A stretch of 64,000 nucleotides of DNA from assembly GCA_037892935.1 (NCBI GenBank), contig JAYXKI010000010.1, positions 1,646,716 through 1,710,715 on the forward strand, read 5' to 3'. Positions 36,460-49,372 of this stretch are shown here, piece by piece. Below the pieces are notes generated by a model, which was not told where the DNA came from, did not search any database, and saw only the letters and a program-made list of their open reading frames with translations. The DNA comes from Phlebopus portentosus (taxonomy: Eukaryota; Basidiomycota; Agaricomycetes; Boletales; Boletinellaceae). The stretch's first letter is position 1. Each line of letters opens with the position of its first letter. Position numbers and translations under genes: made by a program.

Positions 36460-39266
36460 ATGCCTTCCAATGACACTCCTTCAGTCGATACAGACAATCG
36501 CATAATCTCCGATCCCGTGAATTCTTCGGCTCCCCCAAGGTCTTCGTTGAGCAACGGCACAGGGTCCAGCAAGCCCGACTCCATCACGGTTCTCGCACAA
36601 GACTCTGCAGCTCCTTCATCCGTTCAATACTATGCACATGGTCACGATCCTGACCCTCTAAGGCAACTTGCAAGTGATGAGATACTCGAACAGTTTGATC
36701 CACTCGCAAATTCCAGCAATCAGGAGCCAAGACATGCCTCTGGAACTGAGCACCCAGACGTACATCTTATGAACCCCAAATCACCACCCTCTCACGCTCC
36801 CTCGCAAGCCAACGAGGCCATCACGTCAATGTCAGCTACATCAGGTCCAACGAGTAAAGCGGCGATAGTAGAAGGATCTCCAGCGGCAGAGTCAAGCAGC
36901 GCAGCAGCTGTAAACGCGTCTACTACTCCTGCGAGCATTGGTTCTGGTCTATCATCTCTTGCTAGCTTTGCGCGATCACTTACTCTACCCAAAGTTCGGA
37001 CACGTTCTGTAGACATTGCACCGCCTCCAAACATCATTACACCCAACACTATCTCTTCATTCGCTGAGCAACAGCAGTCACGACCGGATACGCCTGTGAA
37101 CGCATCAACGCGTCAACCCAACACCGACGGCAAGGAATCTGCTGTGGCTTCGGCATCGGTCCCGACATCCGAGGACGGATCGACTGGGACAACCATAACC
37201 AATGGGCAGAAGGAACGGCTATGGCAGAAGGATGAAGCGCCGCCGTTTGACTTTCAGCTGTTCTTGGACCAAATGAAGTCAAAGAGCGCAGACCCAGTAG
37301 CAAAGTACCTTCGATCGTACGTCGCAGTTGTAATTATCTTCTTACATGCTACTGATCATTCGTAGATTTCTGAGCAATTTTGCAAAAAAGTCACTCGCGA
37401 TAAACGAACAGATCAAAGTCATCAATGAATTCCTGAATGTATGCCCTCTTGTTCTGAACCGACAAGCGGTGCTTAACGCTCAAAAGCACAGTTTATCGCT
37501 TTGCGAATGCGCGAAGTGGACGTCTGGAAGAACGCGACAGATGCTGAGTTCGACAATGCTATGGAAGCGATGGAGAAACTCGTCATGAATCGATTATATG
37601 AGTTGTGCGTTGGGACATGCTACTTTCACGCTTGCTTCTGATAGTGTTCGCACTTTTCTAGCACTTTCACGCCCCAATTGGCAGAGGCTCAACCACCTCG
37701 ACCTATAACAACAGACGACTTGGAGCGTGATCGAGTGCTCGCTCAGCGTATAGCACTATTCGGATGGATCGAAGAGAAACACATTGAAGTGCCTGATCCA
37801 GCGGATAGTGGGGGCTTTCTCATGTTCGCCCAACAAGGTCAGCATCCCAGAAATCTTCTTGTTGAATTCAGAATAAACCCAGCAACTATAGAATTATTGA
37901 AGATCAATCATTACAAGGCTCCGCGAGATAAGCTTATTTGCGTGCTCAATTGCTGTAAGGTCATCTTCGGTTAGTCGTAGCTCTCTCTTCTCTACCTTTG
38001 GCAGCTAATTAATTTCCTTCGTGTTCCCATAGGCTTGATTAGGCATCTGCATAAAGAAGAGAATGCGGACTCATTCGTGCCCGTACTGATATTTGTCGTT
38101 CTCAAAGCCAATCCACCAAATCTCATCTCAAACATCGAGTATGTGCAACTATGATCATCTTTAAGCGCACGCTAACCATCTGAACAGATACATACAGCGC
38201 TTTCGAAACCCCCAGAAACTGCAAAGCGAAGCCGGATATTATCTGTCTAGTTTGGTCCGTAATCTTATCTTCGTTGATTGTTATATATTGCTTACTGGCT
38301 TACATACAGATGGGAGCCGTGCAATTCATTGAGACCATGGATCACTCGAGTCTATCAAACATTACTGCTGAAGAGTTTGAGCGCAATGTCGAATTTGCTA
38401 TTCACGATCTCCCATCCTCCCCTCAGCCTCTCGAAAAACCCGTTCCTGTTACACCTCCGTTATCTTCACGACCGACTACACCCGCGCGTTCATCTTCACT
38501 ATCTGCCTTCTCATCTCTTCCGTCAACACCTCCACGGCAATCTCGCGCAGGCCAATCGACGTCAACGTCACCTCATGCTGGTGAGGAGTCTGCTCAACCA
38601 CTGGCAATTTCTCTCGGTGGCATTGGGACGAGTAATCTGGCAGATGATACTCGGCGATTCCTCCAAAGGACTGGAGATACGATTAGCAAACCCTTAAATG
38701 CGCTTGGGAGACTCCTTGGTGAAGCCCTCGATGGCTTAGACACAGCACCTCCGGGAGCCGCGGCTCCAGCAGGGAGGAGGGAAACAGTTGAACTGGATAC
38801 CTCTTCTACTCCTCCCATCCAAACGCCTTATAAGCCCCGCGTGCGGAATACACCGGCGTCCGGGACGTCTCTCGGTCAAACGCCAAACACCGCTGGCTCA
38901 GGCTGGAGTACTCCCGACTCTCGCTTCAGCGCGGCCTCCACACCATCCCGCATCGCTCCCGGGTCTTACCCAATGCGTTCAGGCGGGGAACTAGGATTCG
39001 GCTTCGGATCGTCTATCCCTTCACATCTCTCCGCACGGCTTGCAGAGGGAGAAGGCGTCTCACGTACTCCAACTCCTGCTCTTGACCTGGCAGGAGTGGA
39101 AGCCGAAATTGACCAAGCGCATGCCAGAGCTGCAGACGCGGCTTTAGGTACACTTCTGCAGATCTTCCCTGCCGTAGATCGCGAGGTGGCCGAGTGGGTG
39201 TTGGAAGCTGAAGGCGGAGATCTCGGGAGAAGTATTGAGAAACTCCTGGAGATCGGAGGTGGTTGA
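36460..39266 (+). CDS. VPS9: VPS9-domain Rab5 guanine exchange factor with CUE domain
   Basis: Activates Rab5-type GTPases on early endosomes and binds ubiquitin through the CUE domain, for vacuolar sorting. About 815 residues in six or seven exons. The first 270 residues are Ser/Pro-rich and disordered. Helical bundle and VPS9 domain follow: [123 protein letters not shown] and [15 protein letters not shown]; the Asp in DSFVPVL and Tyr in the helix match catalytic positions of the family. A Pro/Ser linker ([20 protein letters not shown]) leads to a C-terminal CUE module: [38 protein letters not shown]. Confidence 0.94.
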
Positions 39267-39884
39267 TGTTATACTGTGGATATATTTCGTCATTTATTAT
39301 CGCTTATATGTCTGTACACGGCCTTTGACACCGTACTGGTTTGTTCATCAATGCTGCCTTCGTGTACCTTCGAGATCAATCCTGCTTGTTCATATGCATG
39401 CTCACCTAGAAGTGAAGCATTTGCGTCCCTTTCCCAGCAGGGTGCGCACGGAAAAAGGAGACGACAATCGGACTACCAATATATTCATTGCGCTAATAAC
39501 AATAAAGCGTACAATATCTACGTGGATCAAAATGACTGGTCAGCTAGTCTTGAGAAATGAGGCACAAATTTGACAGGTAAAATAATTAAAACAATAGAAA
39601 GGAAGGCGAAGAGAAAATCAACATGTGCAGTAATGCATGTACCTAGTATGGATTCGTGCTGTACGTGTGGAGGCGAAACGGAGCTGTGTGCGTTAAGTTA
39701 AGATGACACCGGAGAAAGGAGAGGAAAGAAAGGATTTCATCTTGCTACACTGTACGACAAAGGGAGAAGAACAGAACGAAGCAAAAAGGCTGGGAAATGA
39801 ATTCAAAACAATACACGCAAGAGAAACAGACAAAGGCCACGTAAGGTGTGTTGAGACCAAGGGCATCATACAGCGTTATTGCCA
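39267..39884. other. Convergent 3' intergenic region
   Basis: 618 bp between the stops of the VPS9 and Reg1-like genes; presumably the two 3' UTRs. Open frames here are short and without domain similarity. Confidence 0.5.
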
Positions 39885-42800
39885 CTATGACCCATTCCAG
39901 ATAGTACCAAAAAGCGCTCGTGCCGAAGACATGAGTTCTGCCGTACGATTAGAAATTGTCCTATCGTCGGATGTCGCTTTGACCTCATTCAGCCCTGACC
40001 GTTCGTTTTCAACAGCTGATCTCGTCGTGGTTGACGAGCCTGACGGAGGTTTAACGTTCCTTGACAAACTGCTACTTGCATCATGTTGAGTAGTGACTGA
40101 CGGTTGCATATGTTGTTCGTCCTCTTCTGGAATGGACGGCGGTAGATTTCGGCCATTGGAAGTTGCGACAGATGAGACAGAGCCTGGCGCTGACGAAGAG
40201 TTGCTTGACACTATGTAATCCGTGCTTCTGCCGGTCTGTGATGACAAGGGACCTACTGGAGATCCCCCGGGAGATTTGGAAAGAGGAACTTCACTGAGCG
40301 AGAAATTCTTATCCGAAGAACCTCGACCGTACCAGTCCACTGAGCTCTCACGTTCCAAAGCTCGTGTTCCCTGCGGCTTCAGATCCGAAGTAGGTGACGA
40401 CCGATAGACACCATTCGACGGCAACGTCGTGCTTTTCTCTATCACGCTCGAACCTACGATGGGAGGTGATAAAGATTCGCTTATGCGCTTGCCTTCTCGA
40501 TTGCGACCACGGGCGCTACAGCCACCACGTCCGTCCGATTGAGCACTTCGTCCAATGAAGTCTTCGCTCGTCTTCCGGTATAGTCGGGCACCTCGTCCAT
40601 CGCGAACCTCGCGTCCAATATGTGTAGCACCCAATGCTCCACCAATGCCTAAACCGACACCGATACCACCAATGGCAAGCGGAGGATATCGCGACTGTGG
40701 GGAATTGCTATCACCTAACGGAGAGTTCGCTCCACTGGCAATAGACCGTGAACGGGACCGACCTCGTTCTGGCTCGCCCTGATCTGGTGAAGAAGCAAGA
40801 GAAGAATTACGAGTGCGAGAGCGTCCCCGGCTCTCACTCCGACTTTCCGATCCAGACCGCGAACCCGATCGCACAATGGACGAAGATGTGGCAGAGCCGG
40901 AGACCGGTGAAGCACAGGCAGAACGACCACGCGGCGACATTTCGGGTGAGAGTAATCCAGCATGTAAGGTAGGCGATTCTGGAGGGGAGCGCATTCGTGC
41001 ATGTTCCTCTTGATGTGCGGGACTGATTCCCGGTGTCGGAATTGCAAGAGTAGGTGATGAAGGAACAAGTGTTGCCGCAATATCAGATCCTGACGAAGAT
41101 GGCGAAGATGGCGAAGGCGATCTGCAACCACTCTCATACCTCAAAGACGCTATCCGCGGATTAACCTTGGGCTGAAAATCAGGCGATGGCGTTCGGTCGC
41201 GAAGTAAGTCCAACTGAGAAGTTTGAGAACTATGGTTACTGCTGCTCTCGGAGGGGCCGTTTGCCTGAGATACAGCTATCCGCACGCGATCCTCCGCTCT
41301 TTGTCCTGCATGGTTATGATGAGTGAGAGTGTGCGAACGTGCCTGGTATGTACTGGCGCGTGTCAGGTTGCTGCCAACGGAATCATCTTCGTGAATGCCT
41401 GCCAGAATGTCATCAAGAGATTCGAACTCTGCCTCGCTCGAGAGTCCTTCGAAGCTGGGATCGCTACCAATAGTGAAGTGCGGACCGGATGATGAATGCG
41501 AACGATTTTCAGTACTGATTCGATGCGGGTGTGAACGCTGGTGCGAGCCGAGCCCAAGTTCAGGTGAAGATCCAGCTTCGTCGTACCCTATCTGCATGCG
41601 GAAACGAACAGCATCGCCTTCGCCCCAAGGATAGACATTTCCGTTTGGACTGTGGTAGACAAGCTCCCCTGCTTCCGTCCCGCGTTCATAATGCTCAAAG
41701 GCATCAGTCCGACCAACACTGACACGTTCACCATATCCATAACCGCCGTATCCATAACCATACCCAGAAGACCCAACAAACATTCCTCCATCACCAATTC
41801 CGCGATGGCCTTGATAAGCGCCACTACCATGAACGATATCGGGGGTAGAGGGCAGACTCGGCAACGGAGAGCCGCCCCTATACAAGACGCCATCTTCGTT
41901 ATCTTCCGTCCCACCGGTCTTAAGGATAGTCGGTGCAATGGGTGCTATTGTTACATGCTCGCGATCTAGGGCTACGCTTGAGCGACTCCGGTTGGTCTCA
42001 CTCACACGCCCACTGTTGCTTCCAGATCCAGAACCTGAACTTGCAGAGGCGCTATTGCGTGAACGACCTGATTTGTTACTCCCAGTTGATGAACGTCGGA
42101 GGCGTGGTCGATCTGGATAATGCGGCGAGAGTGAATGGCGCACGTTCGGTTGATGATGAGTTTCAAGGACGGATTGATAATCTTGTAGACTCGAGGATGA
42201 TAACCTTCTGGACGGAGGCTTCATCTCAATCACTTCATCTTCGTCCTCAGCCTCCATTTGAGAGTCGTCCTCTGAATTAGAATCTCCTCCGTCCATGCCA
42301 ATGCCAACGTCTTCATATAGCCCATCTTCGGTATCTTCTGCATAGCTGCAGGATTCCCAAAGGACAAGGTCAGTGAAAGGTAAACAAATACAGGGACCAA
42401 AAAGACGCTCACCCATCATCATCATAGGAAGACCATGATTGACCGCCTGTCGAAGGCGACATCGGTACAGAGCCACTGTCGATCGCTATGCACTGCTCGA
42501 CGATCGCGTTGAAACTGATATGCTTCTTTTGCGGGGCTGAAGCAGTAGCAGACGAAACCGCTCTACTTTCACCAATTCCGACCACTTCATGAGTGCTTGC
42601 TCCACTGCTTTCCGGGTTATCCAAAGAAACTGGACTTCCGCACGGAGATGCAGAATCTGTAGGTGCCCCTGGACTGCTTCTTGCATGGAACATCATCTCG
42701 GCGAGGTTATTCGAAGCGCCTGTCCGTTGATTAGCTGAGAGAGGGCCCGAGTATGGCTGAGCTGCTGCTTCAAGCTCGCAATCTGCTGGTACGGGAGCTA

Positions 42801-43647
42801 CTCTCGGAGGAGAGACTCGAGTCTTCGGAGCGCCACCACGTCCAAAGCGTGGGAGAATGTTGGTATCACTCTTCGTATGCAACAGGAGTGGACGTCCGCT
42901 CCGCCCGGCAGTCAACGAAGAGTGATGTTCCTCTTGCCAGAGTGACCCGGAGCCATCCTTCGGTTCATGATGTTTGGCATTGTGATAATCGGTAAACTCG
43001 CTGCTTTCCTCGGCCCAGATAGGCGCGGGAGGAAGTGCGCTCGTGAGCATTTCTGCGATGCTGCGATGCTTCAGAATCGGTTTCTTGACACTTGTGTCAT
43101 GAACAGGAAGGCCATATTGACTGCTTTGTTGATCCATTCGCCCAAGGTTTACAGTACTCGAAGGCGAAGAAAGGCTGTTGTTGCCACCTGACTTTGAGGA
43201 TGTAGCAGATGCATCGTCTTTGGACTGCTGCTTCGCAGGTGGCGAGATGGCCGGTTTGGGAGGGGGTGACCAGTCAACTGCGGTGTGAAGGGGACCATAA
43301 AGCCATGTTACATCCGAATCTTTGAGCCTATGTTGATAGACTATGTTTAGAGTTCATCTACGTGAAAGATAAGATAGAACAACGAACCAGTTGAGCGTTT
43401 CAGGGGAGACAGTCTTGAGCTTGTTACGTTGCTTCATCCACGTCCGCCATGATGCATTTTCAAGCCGAACGCCGTTGGCAATTTCGTGCTTCTGCTTTGT
43501 CATGCTCCTCCATGAACGCCAAACATCTTCTTCCGCCCAGTCATGCGAGAGATAGTCGACCTGTCCGCGCGGGAGTGGCTGGAGGGCGGCATCATCGGGC
43601 ATGCCAGCGGTCACAGAGACCAGGAGAACGGGGAGATAGTTGGCCAT
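39885..43647 (-). CDS. Reg1-like PP1 regulatory subunit (DUF1752 protein)
   Basis: Resembles yeast Reg1/Reg2, targeting subunits of protein phosphatase 1 (Glc7) in glucose repression. About 1,190 residues in four or so exons, mostly disordered. The N-terminal DUF1752 (areA-GATA-like) block reads AEEDVWRSWRSMTKQKHEIA, NGVRLENASWRTWMKQRNKL, then LKDSDVTWLYGPL. The RVxF-class PP1 docking motif is PQKKHISFNAIVEQCIAID (K-x-I-x-F), followed by SWSSYDDDG and YAEDTEDGLYEDVG, the acidic block that trails it in Reg1 proteins. The remaining 800 residues are Ser-, Gly- and Arg-rich with low complexity, including a Tyr/Gly run (SSGYGYGYGGYGYG near 41750) and RS-type repeats. A large second exon carries most of the protein. 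Confidence 0.88.
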
Positions 43648-44857
43648 GCACTACTCAGAAACGCGTCTAATTAGACGGCGCTGACGGTGATTTGGCTGGC
43701 AGATTCAAAGTGAATTGCAATTGCAATTGCGAGATGCAAAAGCGATGATGAATTCTCGACTGAGAACGCAAATGTGCAGGTGAGACGAGAACCTAGAGCT
43801 TAGAGGAGAAAGATGGACGAAGAGACGAAATAAGGAATAGAGAAGCAGACAACGGAGAGGGACGCGATCAACGACTCGAAACGAAGGCCGGACGATGCGT
43901 CGAACCCGATAGCGTGCGAGATGAGGTTACGATGAGCTCGCTGCGTATGTCGATGAGGAGGGACTAGGTACTACAGCGCCAGAGGCGAAGCATGGTGGAG
44001 AGAGGAGAGATCTAGACAGAGAGAAGCAAGGCAAGGAATCGCGATGCTCCTCTCTGTTGTTGCCGAATCTAGACCCGTTCCGTTTCCTCTCTCGGCACTT
44101 GCACTTTCCCGATTCCGTATTTCCAATCCAAAACTTTTTGTCACATCGAGGAATTTTAGCAATGTATTTCCAAAAGAAGATGACAATATCTCTGTTTGAT
44201 CGGATGGATCATGCCGCCTGCCTTCTTCTCTTCTATATGCAGCCGGGCCGGGAAGAGGAATGCAATACTCGGCTACACTTGAGGTGTACGTAGACTTTGA
44301 CCACATCCTCTCCACTTATGATTCTCTCTCTCACTTTTAGTTTTGTCTTCTCCCATTTTTTTGTATGGACCGTTCTCGATCGTGGATACGAGTTCGTGAT
44401 CACGAATGACTGGCGATCGACGACTTGGGAAAAGACGGGACGCCGCTATATATCCACGTGCTACTCTTCTTCGAATCCTGAAGCCAATCTGAAGACAAGT
44501 CTTACTTCTTGTCGGGTCCCGCAAAAGTCGTGTCACGGGAAGAGTCGGGCGTGAGTGATATTGATGAACACAGGAGTGTTGATGATGATACTGTAGACGA
44601 CATTAAGTGGCGCTGTATCCCCGACACCGAATTTTTCGGATGGAGATGGAACTGACTCTTCTGGCTGAGTAGAATTGCCTTTTCAAGTGTCTTTTGCACG
44701 TCAGACTAGATGTCACGTGGCCTGCCACCTCAGCTACAACATAAAGTCGAGCTTCTTGGTATTGCTATTTCTCCTTCGTGAGCGTGCATCATACTCGATA
44801 CGATTCTTATTCTTCAAGTCATTTGATTTGCTTCAAACAGATTTACTCTGGTTAGCG
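43648..44857. promoter_or_regulatory. Divergent intergenic region, Reg1-like/promethin
   Basis: 1.2 kb between divergent starts. 43680-43880 is purine-rich on the plus strand (pyrimidine-rich on the Reg1 mRNA strand), typical of a basidiomycete leader. 44290-44420 is T-rich. Several short open frames exist but none has domain or splice support. Nothing else recognised. Confidence 0.4.
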
Positions 44858-45728
44858 ATGCCTGAGTACGGCGGATCACCAGAGTCCACCTCATCCGCAG
44901 CGATGCATCCGGGTGGTGCTGATCCCGAATCCGAGCTTGAACGGAAGATACATTTACTTTTCGAAAGAAGTGTATCAAGTGTCCAGGATTACTCCTCAAA
45001 GTGAGCTGCGCACAGCTCTTGTCTGTGCTGTGATTGTTAATGAAGATCTTGTAGAATCCACCAGATGTACCTTAGTCCAGCCTTAGCACGGGCACGAGCA
45101 TTCAGCGAAACCCATCCAGTATTATCCGTACGTTTTCTCACAAACTTGACTCATGAAACCAGCGGTTACCATCCGGTACCCCGACAGTTATTCATCGGAA
45201 TCTATTCCATTCTTAGCTTTGTGCCAATCGCAGTCTTCTTGTGAGTCCCTCCGCTCAGTTATCATGGTCAAAGCGATTCACCAAGTTTGATGTAGCTTCT
45301 CCACGATATTCATACTGTTTGCGTCTATAACTGTAGCCCTGGCCGCTGCTACCATTTTATCTGGCTTCATAATCAGCTTGTCTGGTGCGCCCGTATATTG
45401 TCTCCTTCGAGTGTCAGGACTTACGCGTCTTTATCGAGCAGGTTTCTTTCTTTTTTGCACCTTATTCTGGGTTTCGCTCGTCTCCATCTCTGTAACCGCA
45501 CTTGCACTAGTGGTATACCAGCTCAAGCGGCTCGTAATCAATCTCCGCGGAGAATCCACGTGGCAGACTGGTACCAAGAAGTGGGTGTTTGAGCTACAAG
45601 AGTTCGCGCTTTCTAGGCTTCCCAAGAAGAGCCATGCCGATAATTCGCGCATTCAAGAATCGCCGAGAGTCGCGCAACCCGAAGACACGCCTGTGAAAAT
45701 GGAGGCGGTCGAAAGCAACCTTTTCTAG
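44858..45728 (+). CDS. Promethin/LDAF1-like lipid droplet protein
   Basis: Small integral ER/lipid-droplet protein resembling promethin (LDAF1/TMEM159), the seipin partner. About 210 residues in five exons. N-terminal cytosolic part (ELERKIHLLFERSVSSVQDY), then HQMYLSPALARARAFSETHP and a hydrophobic core of four closely packed hairpin helices: FIGIYSILSFVPIAVFFF, TIFILFASITVALAAATILS, GFIISLSGFFLFCTLFWVSL, VSISVTALALVVYQL. A basic tail (RLVINLRGESTWQTG, RLPKKSH) follows. The length and helix layout match fungal promethins; there is no enzymatic domain. One intron falls inside the third hydrophobic segment. Confidence 0.75.
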
Positions 45729-46714
45729 TTATGGGGTATAAGCTATTCGTACTTGCTGAGACGATCACGGTTCCCTAGCTCTCTGTATGAATTATTTTAA
45801 TGGACCAGCTATTCTGACCATTTGTTCATGCTCTAGACCAAAAAATTAGATGGATGTTGGATCCAGCGCAGATCGCGCATTTGACAAGCTCAAATTTTGG
45901 ATCCGGTTAGTAGGATGCTATATTGATTCCTGAAATCGGAGCCTTAAAGTACCAGGGCACGTTTATTCTAAGTATCATCTAGCCACATCAGCTTCAAAGT
46001 TCCCGAACAGCGTGGGAGCGCATGAGCTGAAACAAATCTTGCTACCTTATTCATCAACACTCTCCTTTCAACAAAAAAGGTGCATTTTCTAGTACCGTAT
46101 GCCTTGTCATGTAAATACTGGTCTGGATTGGACAGTTTGCTAAGGTGATTTCGTGATAGGTCGCTCTATTCAGACGATGAACAGTGTCTGGCTGATTGGA
46201 TCAGGCAGCAATTAAACGACTGTTCACGCGGCTATTTTTGAATGGTCGCGTGTTCTTGTCCTCAATTCCCATGTTCGCGCTTCTGTCGTACATATACGGA
46301 ATCAATTTCGTGGAGCACACTCACAACTTCTAAAAAATCCACAGCCCTGACATGAATTTCCGAGTAACTTGACAAGCAGGTATTGCGCGTTAGAACAAAT
46401 GATTGACCTGCAGATTGACCTGGAATACTCGTCTCCTGAACGGCCGCATGCGAGGCGGGCCAATAATTGGACGCGAGGTGGGGCACAATAAGGTCTAGCT
46501 ATCTCAGATCTTCTCGTCACTACTGTATGTATGTGAGAAAGTCAGCGCCCAAGGAACTCTGCCAAAGCCAATAATGATCTATCGTTTCCCTTATAAAAGA
46601 CCCCACTGGTTGACTTCATGTCGCTTTTCCGTGTATCCGCACCCGTCCATTCTCACTTGTCTTCCGTTCCCCCATCTTCCTGCTTAGCGTCCTCAATAGC
46701 AAGCCGCGAGAACA
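45729..46714. other. Intergenic region, promethin to MFS
   Basis: 986 bp with two same-strand neighbours. A CT-rich stretch at 46590-46690 precedes the MFS start, and cttataaaagacccc lies near 46592 as a plausible TATA-like element. No gene supported. Confidence 0.45.
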
Positions 46715-49372
46715 ATGTCAAATGGCGAAGAGAAATCCGAGAAAGTGACCCAGACGGACTCCGAGAAGGGAAACTTAGACAAGGCGTCCGTCGTCGAAAG
46801 CAGTCCAGGAATCTCCGAGGTTGACCTCGAAAACTACTATGAAGAGAACGCAGGTAGTTTGGTGGTCGACCCTGCGTATGTGCCCTCGCTCTTAACCTTG
46901 CTTCCTCTGACTGTGCGAGTGCAGGGAAGCCCGTGTCGAGTTTGGGGAGAATATAGCCTCCAAGCTCAAACTCTCGCGCGATGGGACTAAAGTTCTTTGG
47001 CCACAGGCACGTCTTGGTCCTCGATTATCCTCAGGATGCCAGAATGAATTGACCTCGCTTCAAATTTCAGCCATCTGACGACCCGGAAGACCCTCAGAAC
47101 GTGTGTTCAATCCACAATTTTGACTTCTTATTCTAAATTCATCACATCTGCAGTGGTCGGACCGACGGAAGCTGCTTCATCTTCTCATCATTACTCTGGC
47201 GGCTATTGTCCCAGACTTCCAATCAGGCATTGGTTCGCCCGGAGTTTTGCGGTAAAGTAACGATTGAAATCTCACATTATTACGTCAGGTATTGCGGGTA
47301 TCTTTGCGCTTGCCGAACAATATAACACGACGACAGGCGTGATCAATAACCTGACTTCGAAGTAAGCATATACTGTATTTACGGACACCCGAAAGCACCG
47401 ACGTTCACGTTCCGCTACGTTACAGTTGGAGCATTTTCTTGCTAGGTGTGTTGACCAAAACAGCGAATGCTATGTAATTATTCACTCCTTTGGTTAGGAT
47501 GGGGCGGTATCTTCGCTGTCATGATCATGCGAAAAGTCGGACGATTACCCGTTCTTTTCTGGTCTCAACTCATTGCCTGCGGTTTCATGGTTGGAGCCAC
47601 ATTCGCACCCACCCTTAGCACCTTTGCGGGCAAGTAATATCTGATATCCATTCAGAAGTCTGACTCATTAATTGACTTCCGTAGCCTTCCGGTGCTTGAC
47701 TGCATTCTTTGGGTGAGTGCTTTCGTGGTCGATTAGCCTGGTCGGCCGGTAATGATATCGATGATGTCGCCATAAAAGAACGGTTCCGCAAGTTACTGTA
47801 AGCGTTCAATGTTTCACATTCAAGCTAAACTATCTAAAAAGGCTACGTGCAGGGCCTCTTCGTTGTTACAGATTTGTATTCGTTCCATTTGCAGGCTCGA
47901 ATGGTGTGTATTTCCGTTATTCTTGCTTTATTCTCAATTGATTTTCTGACCTTAATATTCGCATTTCAGCTTAACTTCTGGACCATGGGTTTCATTGTCT
48001 CGCCGTTCTTGTCACCATTCGCGTTCGGCTTCCTCGTTGCGAGGCAAAGGTATGTCCCAGAAGTCACGTTGACTTAAATTGCCTAACTAATCCGTAAATC
48101 AGCTGGCGTTGGGCATATGGCATAGGGACGATTTATGGGGCTGTGGTCACTCTTCTCATTGCGCTTTTTATGGAAGAGACGTGCGTGATAATTTATCTTT
48201 TATAGGCAGTCTGTCATAAATGAGCATCGCAGATTGTACGATCGACACCTCAAAACCCGGCCTCCGAGGCCCTCGAGGCTCCGTTATCGGATCAGGACTC
48301 TCATAGGCATCACAGGAGCTCGTATGGCCAAGTATCGTCAGAGCTGGAGTAGCTCTATTCTTGCGCCTCTGCAAATTATCTGGCATCCCCATCTGTTCCT
48401 GATACTCCTGTTCGAGGCCATGGTTTTCGGTTTCAGTATAGGCATTAATGTGGGTGATGGGCTCTATATTCGGCACAGAGTGTACCTTGATCAGCGATAC
48501 CAGGTTACAAACGCAGTTTTCCTCGGAACGCCTGCTCCCGCGGGTTACGGTTTTAGTGAGGACGCCATCTCAGGCAGCTACGGTACACCAATTGTACGTT
48601 AACCGCTGAGCCTGGGCGCGTAAAACCAATCTAGCACTCAAACACAGGTTGCCGTTATCATCGGTGAATTGGTTGGCCGATACGCGAACGAATGGATCAT
48701 GAACATGGGCATCATAAGAAACAATGGTGTCTTCGAAGCAGAGACTCGTCTGTGGTCAGTGTGTTCGTGTTCCCCTCTGTCGGTCTGGAATTGAGTCCAT
48801 TTGATTACTAGGGCTTGTTACATTGCTATGCCATTATATCTCTGCGGATTTTTTGTCCTGGGTGCCTCGTTCCAAGAGATACTTTCTGTGGGAGCCTTGG
48901 TAATGGGCTGGGGTATTGCTGAGGTCTCCGTCATGATAAATACTGTCGCTGTCTGTGCGTTGCTTTAGCCATCATCATCCTGCTACACTGTTTTCATTCG
49001 TTTCTTCTTTTCAGACGCTTACTGCAATGACTGTTATCCGCGATATAAGGGAGAAATTTCTGGAATGATCAATCTCGCACGTACGCTCGGAGGATTCAGC
49101 GTGGCGTACTTCCAGGTTCCCTGGGCAATGAAGAACGGCGCTTTGCAGACGTTTGGCGTTGAAGCTGCGTACGTTCCTGCCTTCTATTGGCGTATTATTA
49201 GGCGTTCTCAAAACATCATATTTGCCAGCATTGTCATGGCTCTGTTCATCCTCATTGTACCGTTCATCCAGATCAAAGGGAAGGCTCTGAGGGTATGTGC
49301 CAACTTGCTGTCTCATCTACTTCTCGGAGTCAAATGTCAATTGGTTCACTTTAGGCAAAGTATGAGCACTAA
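46715..49372 (+). CDS. MFS transporter, DHA1 drug:H+ antiporter-like
   Basis: Twelve-helix major facilitator protein of the DHA1-like class; substrate unknown. About 560-620 residues with ten or more introns. The cytosolic N-terminus is acidic (SEVDLENYYEENAGSLVVDP), then PSDDPEDPQN with WSDRRKLLHLLIITLAAIVP, a classical DHA1 entry. Further landmarks: GIAGIFALAEQYNTTTGVIN, LLGWGGIFAVMIMRKVGRLP (motif A-like), FRCLTAFFG, GLFVVTDLYSFHLQARM, LNFWTMGFIVSPFLSPFAFG, SWRWAYGIGTIYGAVVTLLI, ALFMEETLYDR, VAVIIGELVGRYANEWIM, CYPRYKGEISGMINLARTLG and GFSVAYFQVPWAM. Ends LRAKYEH. It appears intact. It is not adjacent to biosynthetic genes, so no cluster role is implied. Confidence 0.88.

Noticed and set aside
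36792..37303. Antisense frames opposite the VPS9 N-terminus
   Set aside because: Shadow frames of Ser/Pro-rich coding sequence.
46715..49372. Secondary-metabolite cluster implied by two MFS transporters
   Set aside because: No synthase, P450 or tailoring enzyme is present; the transporters are separated by housekeeping genes.
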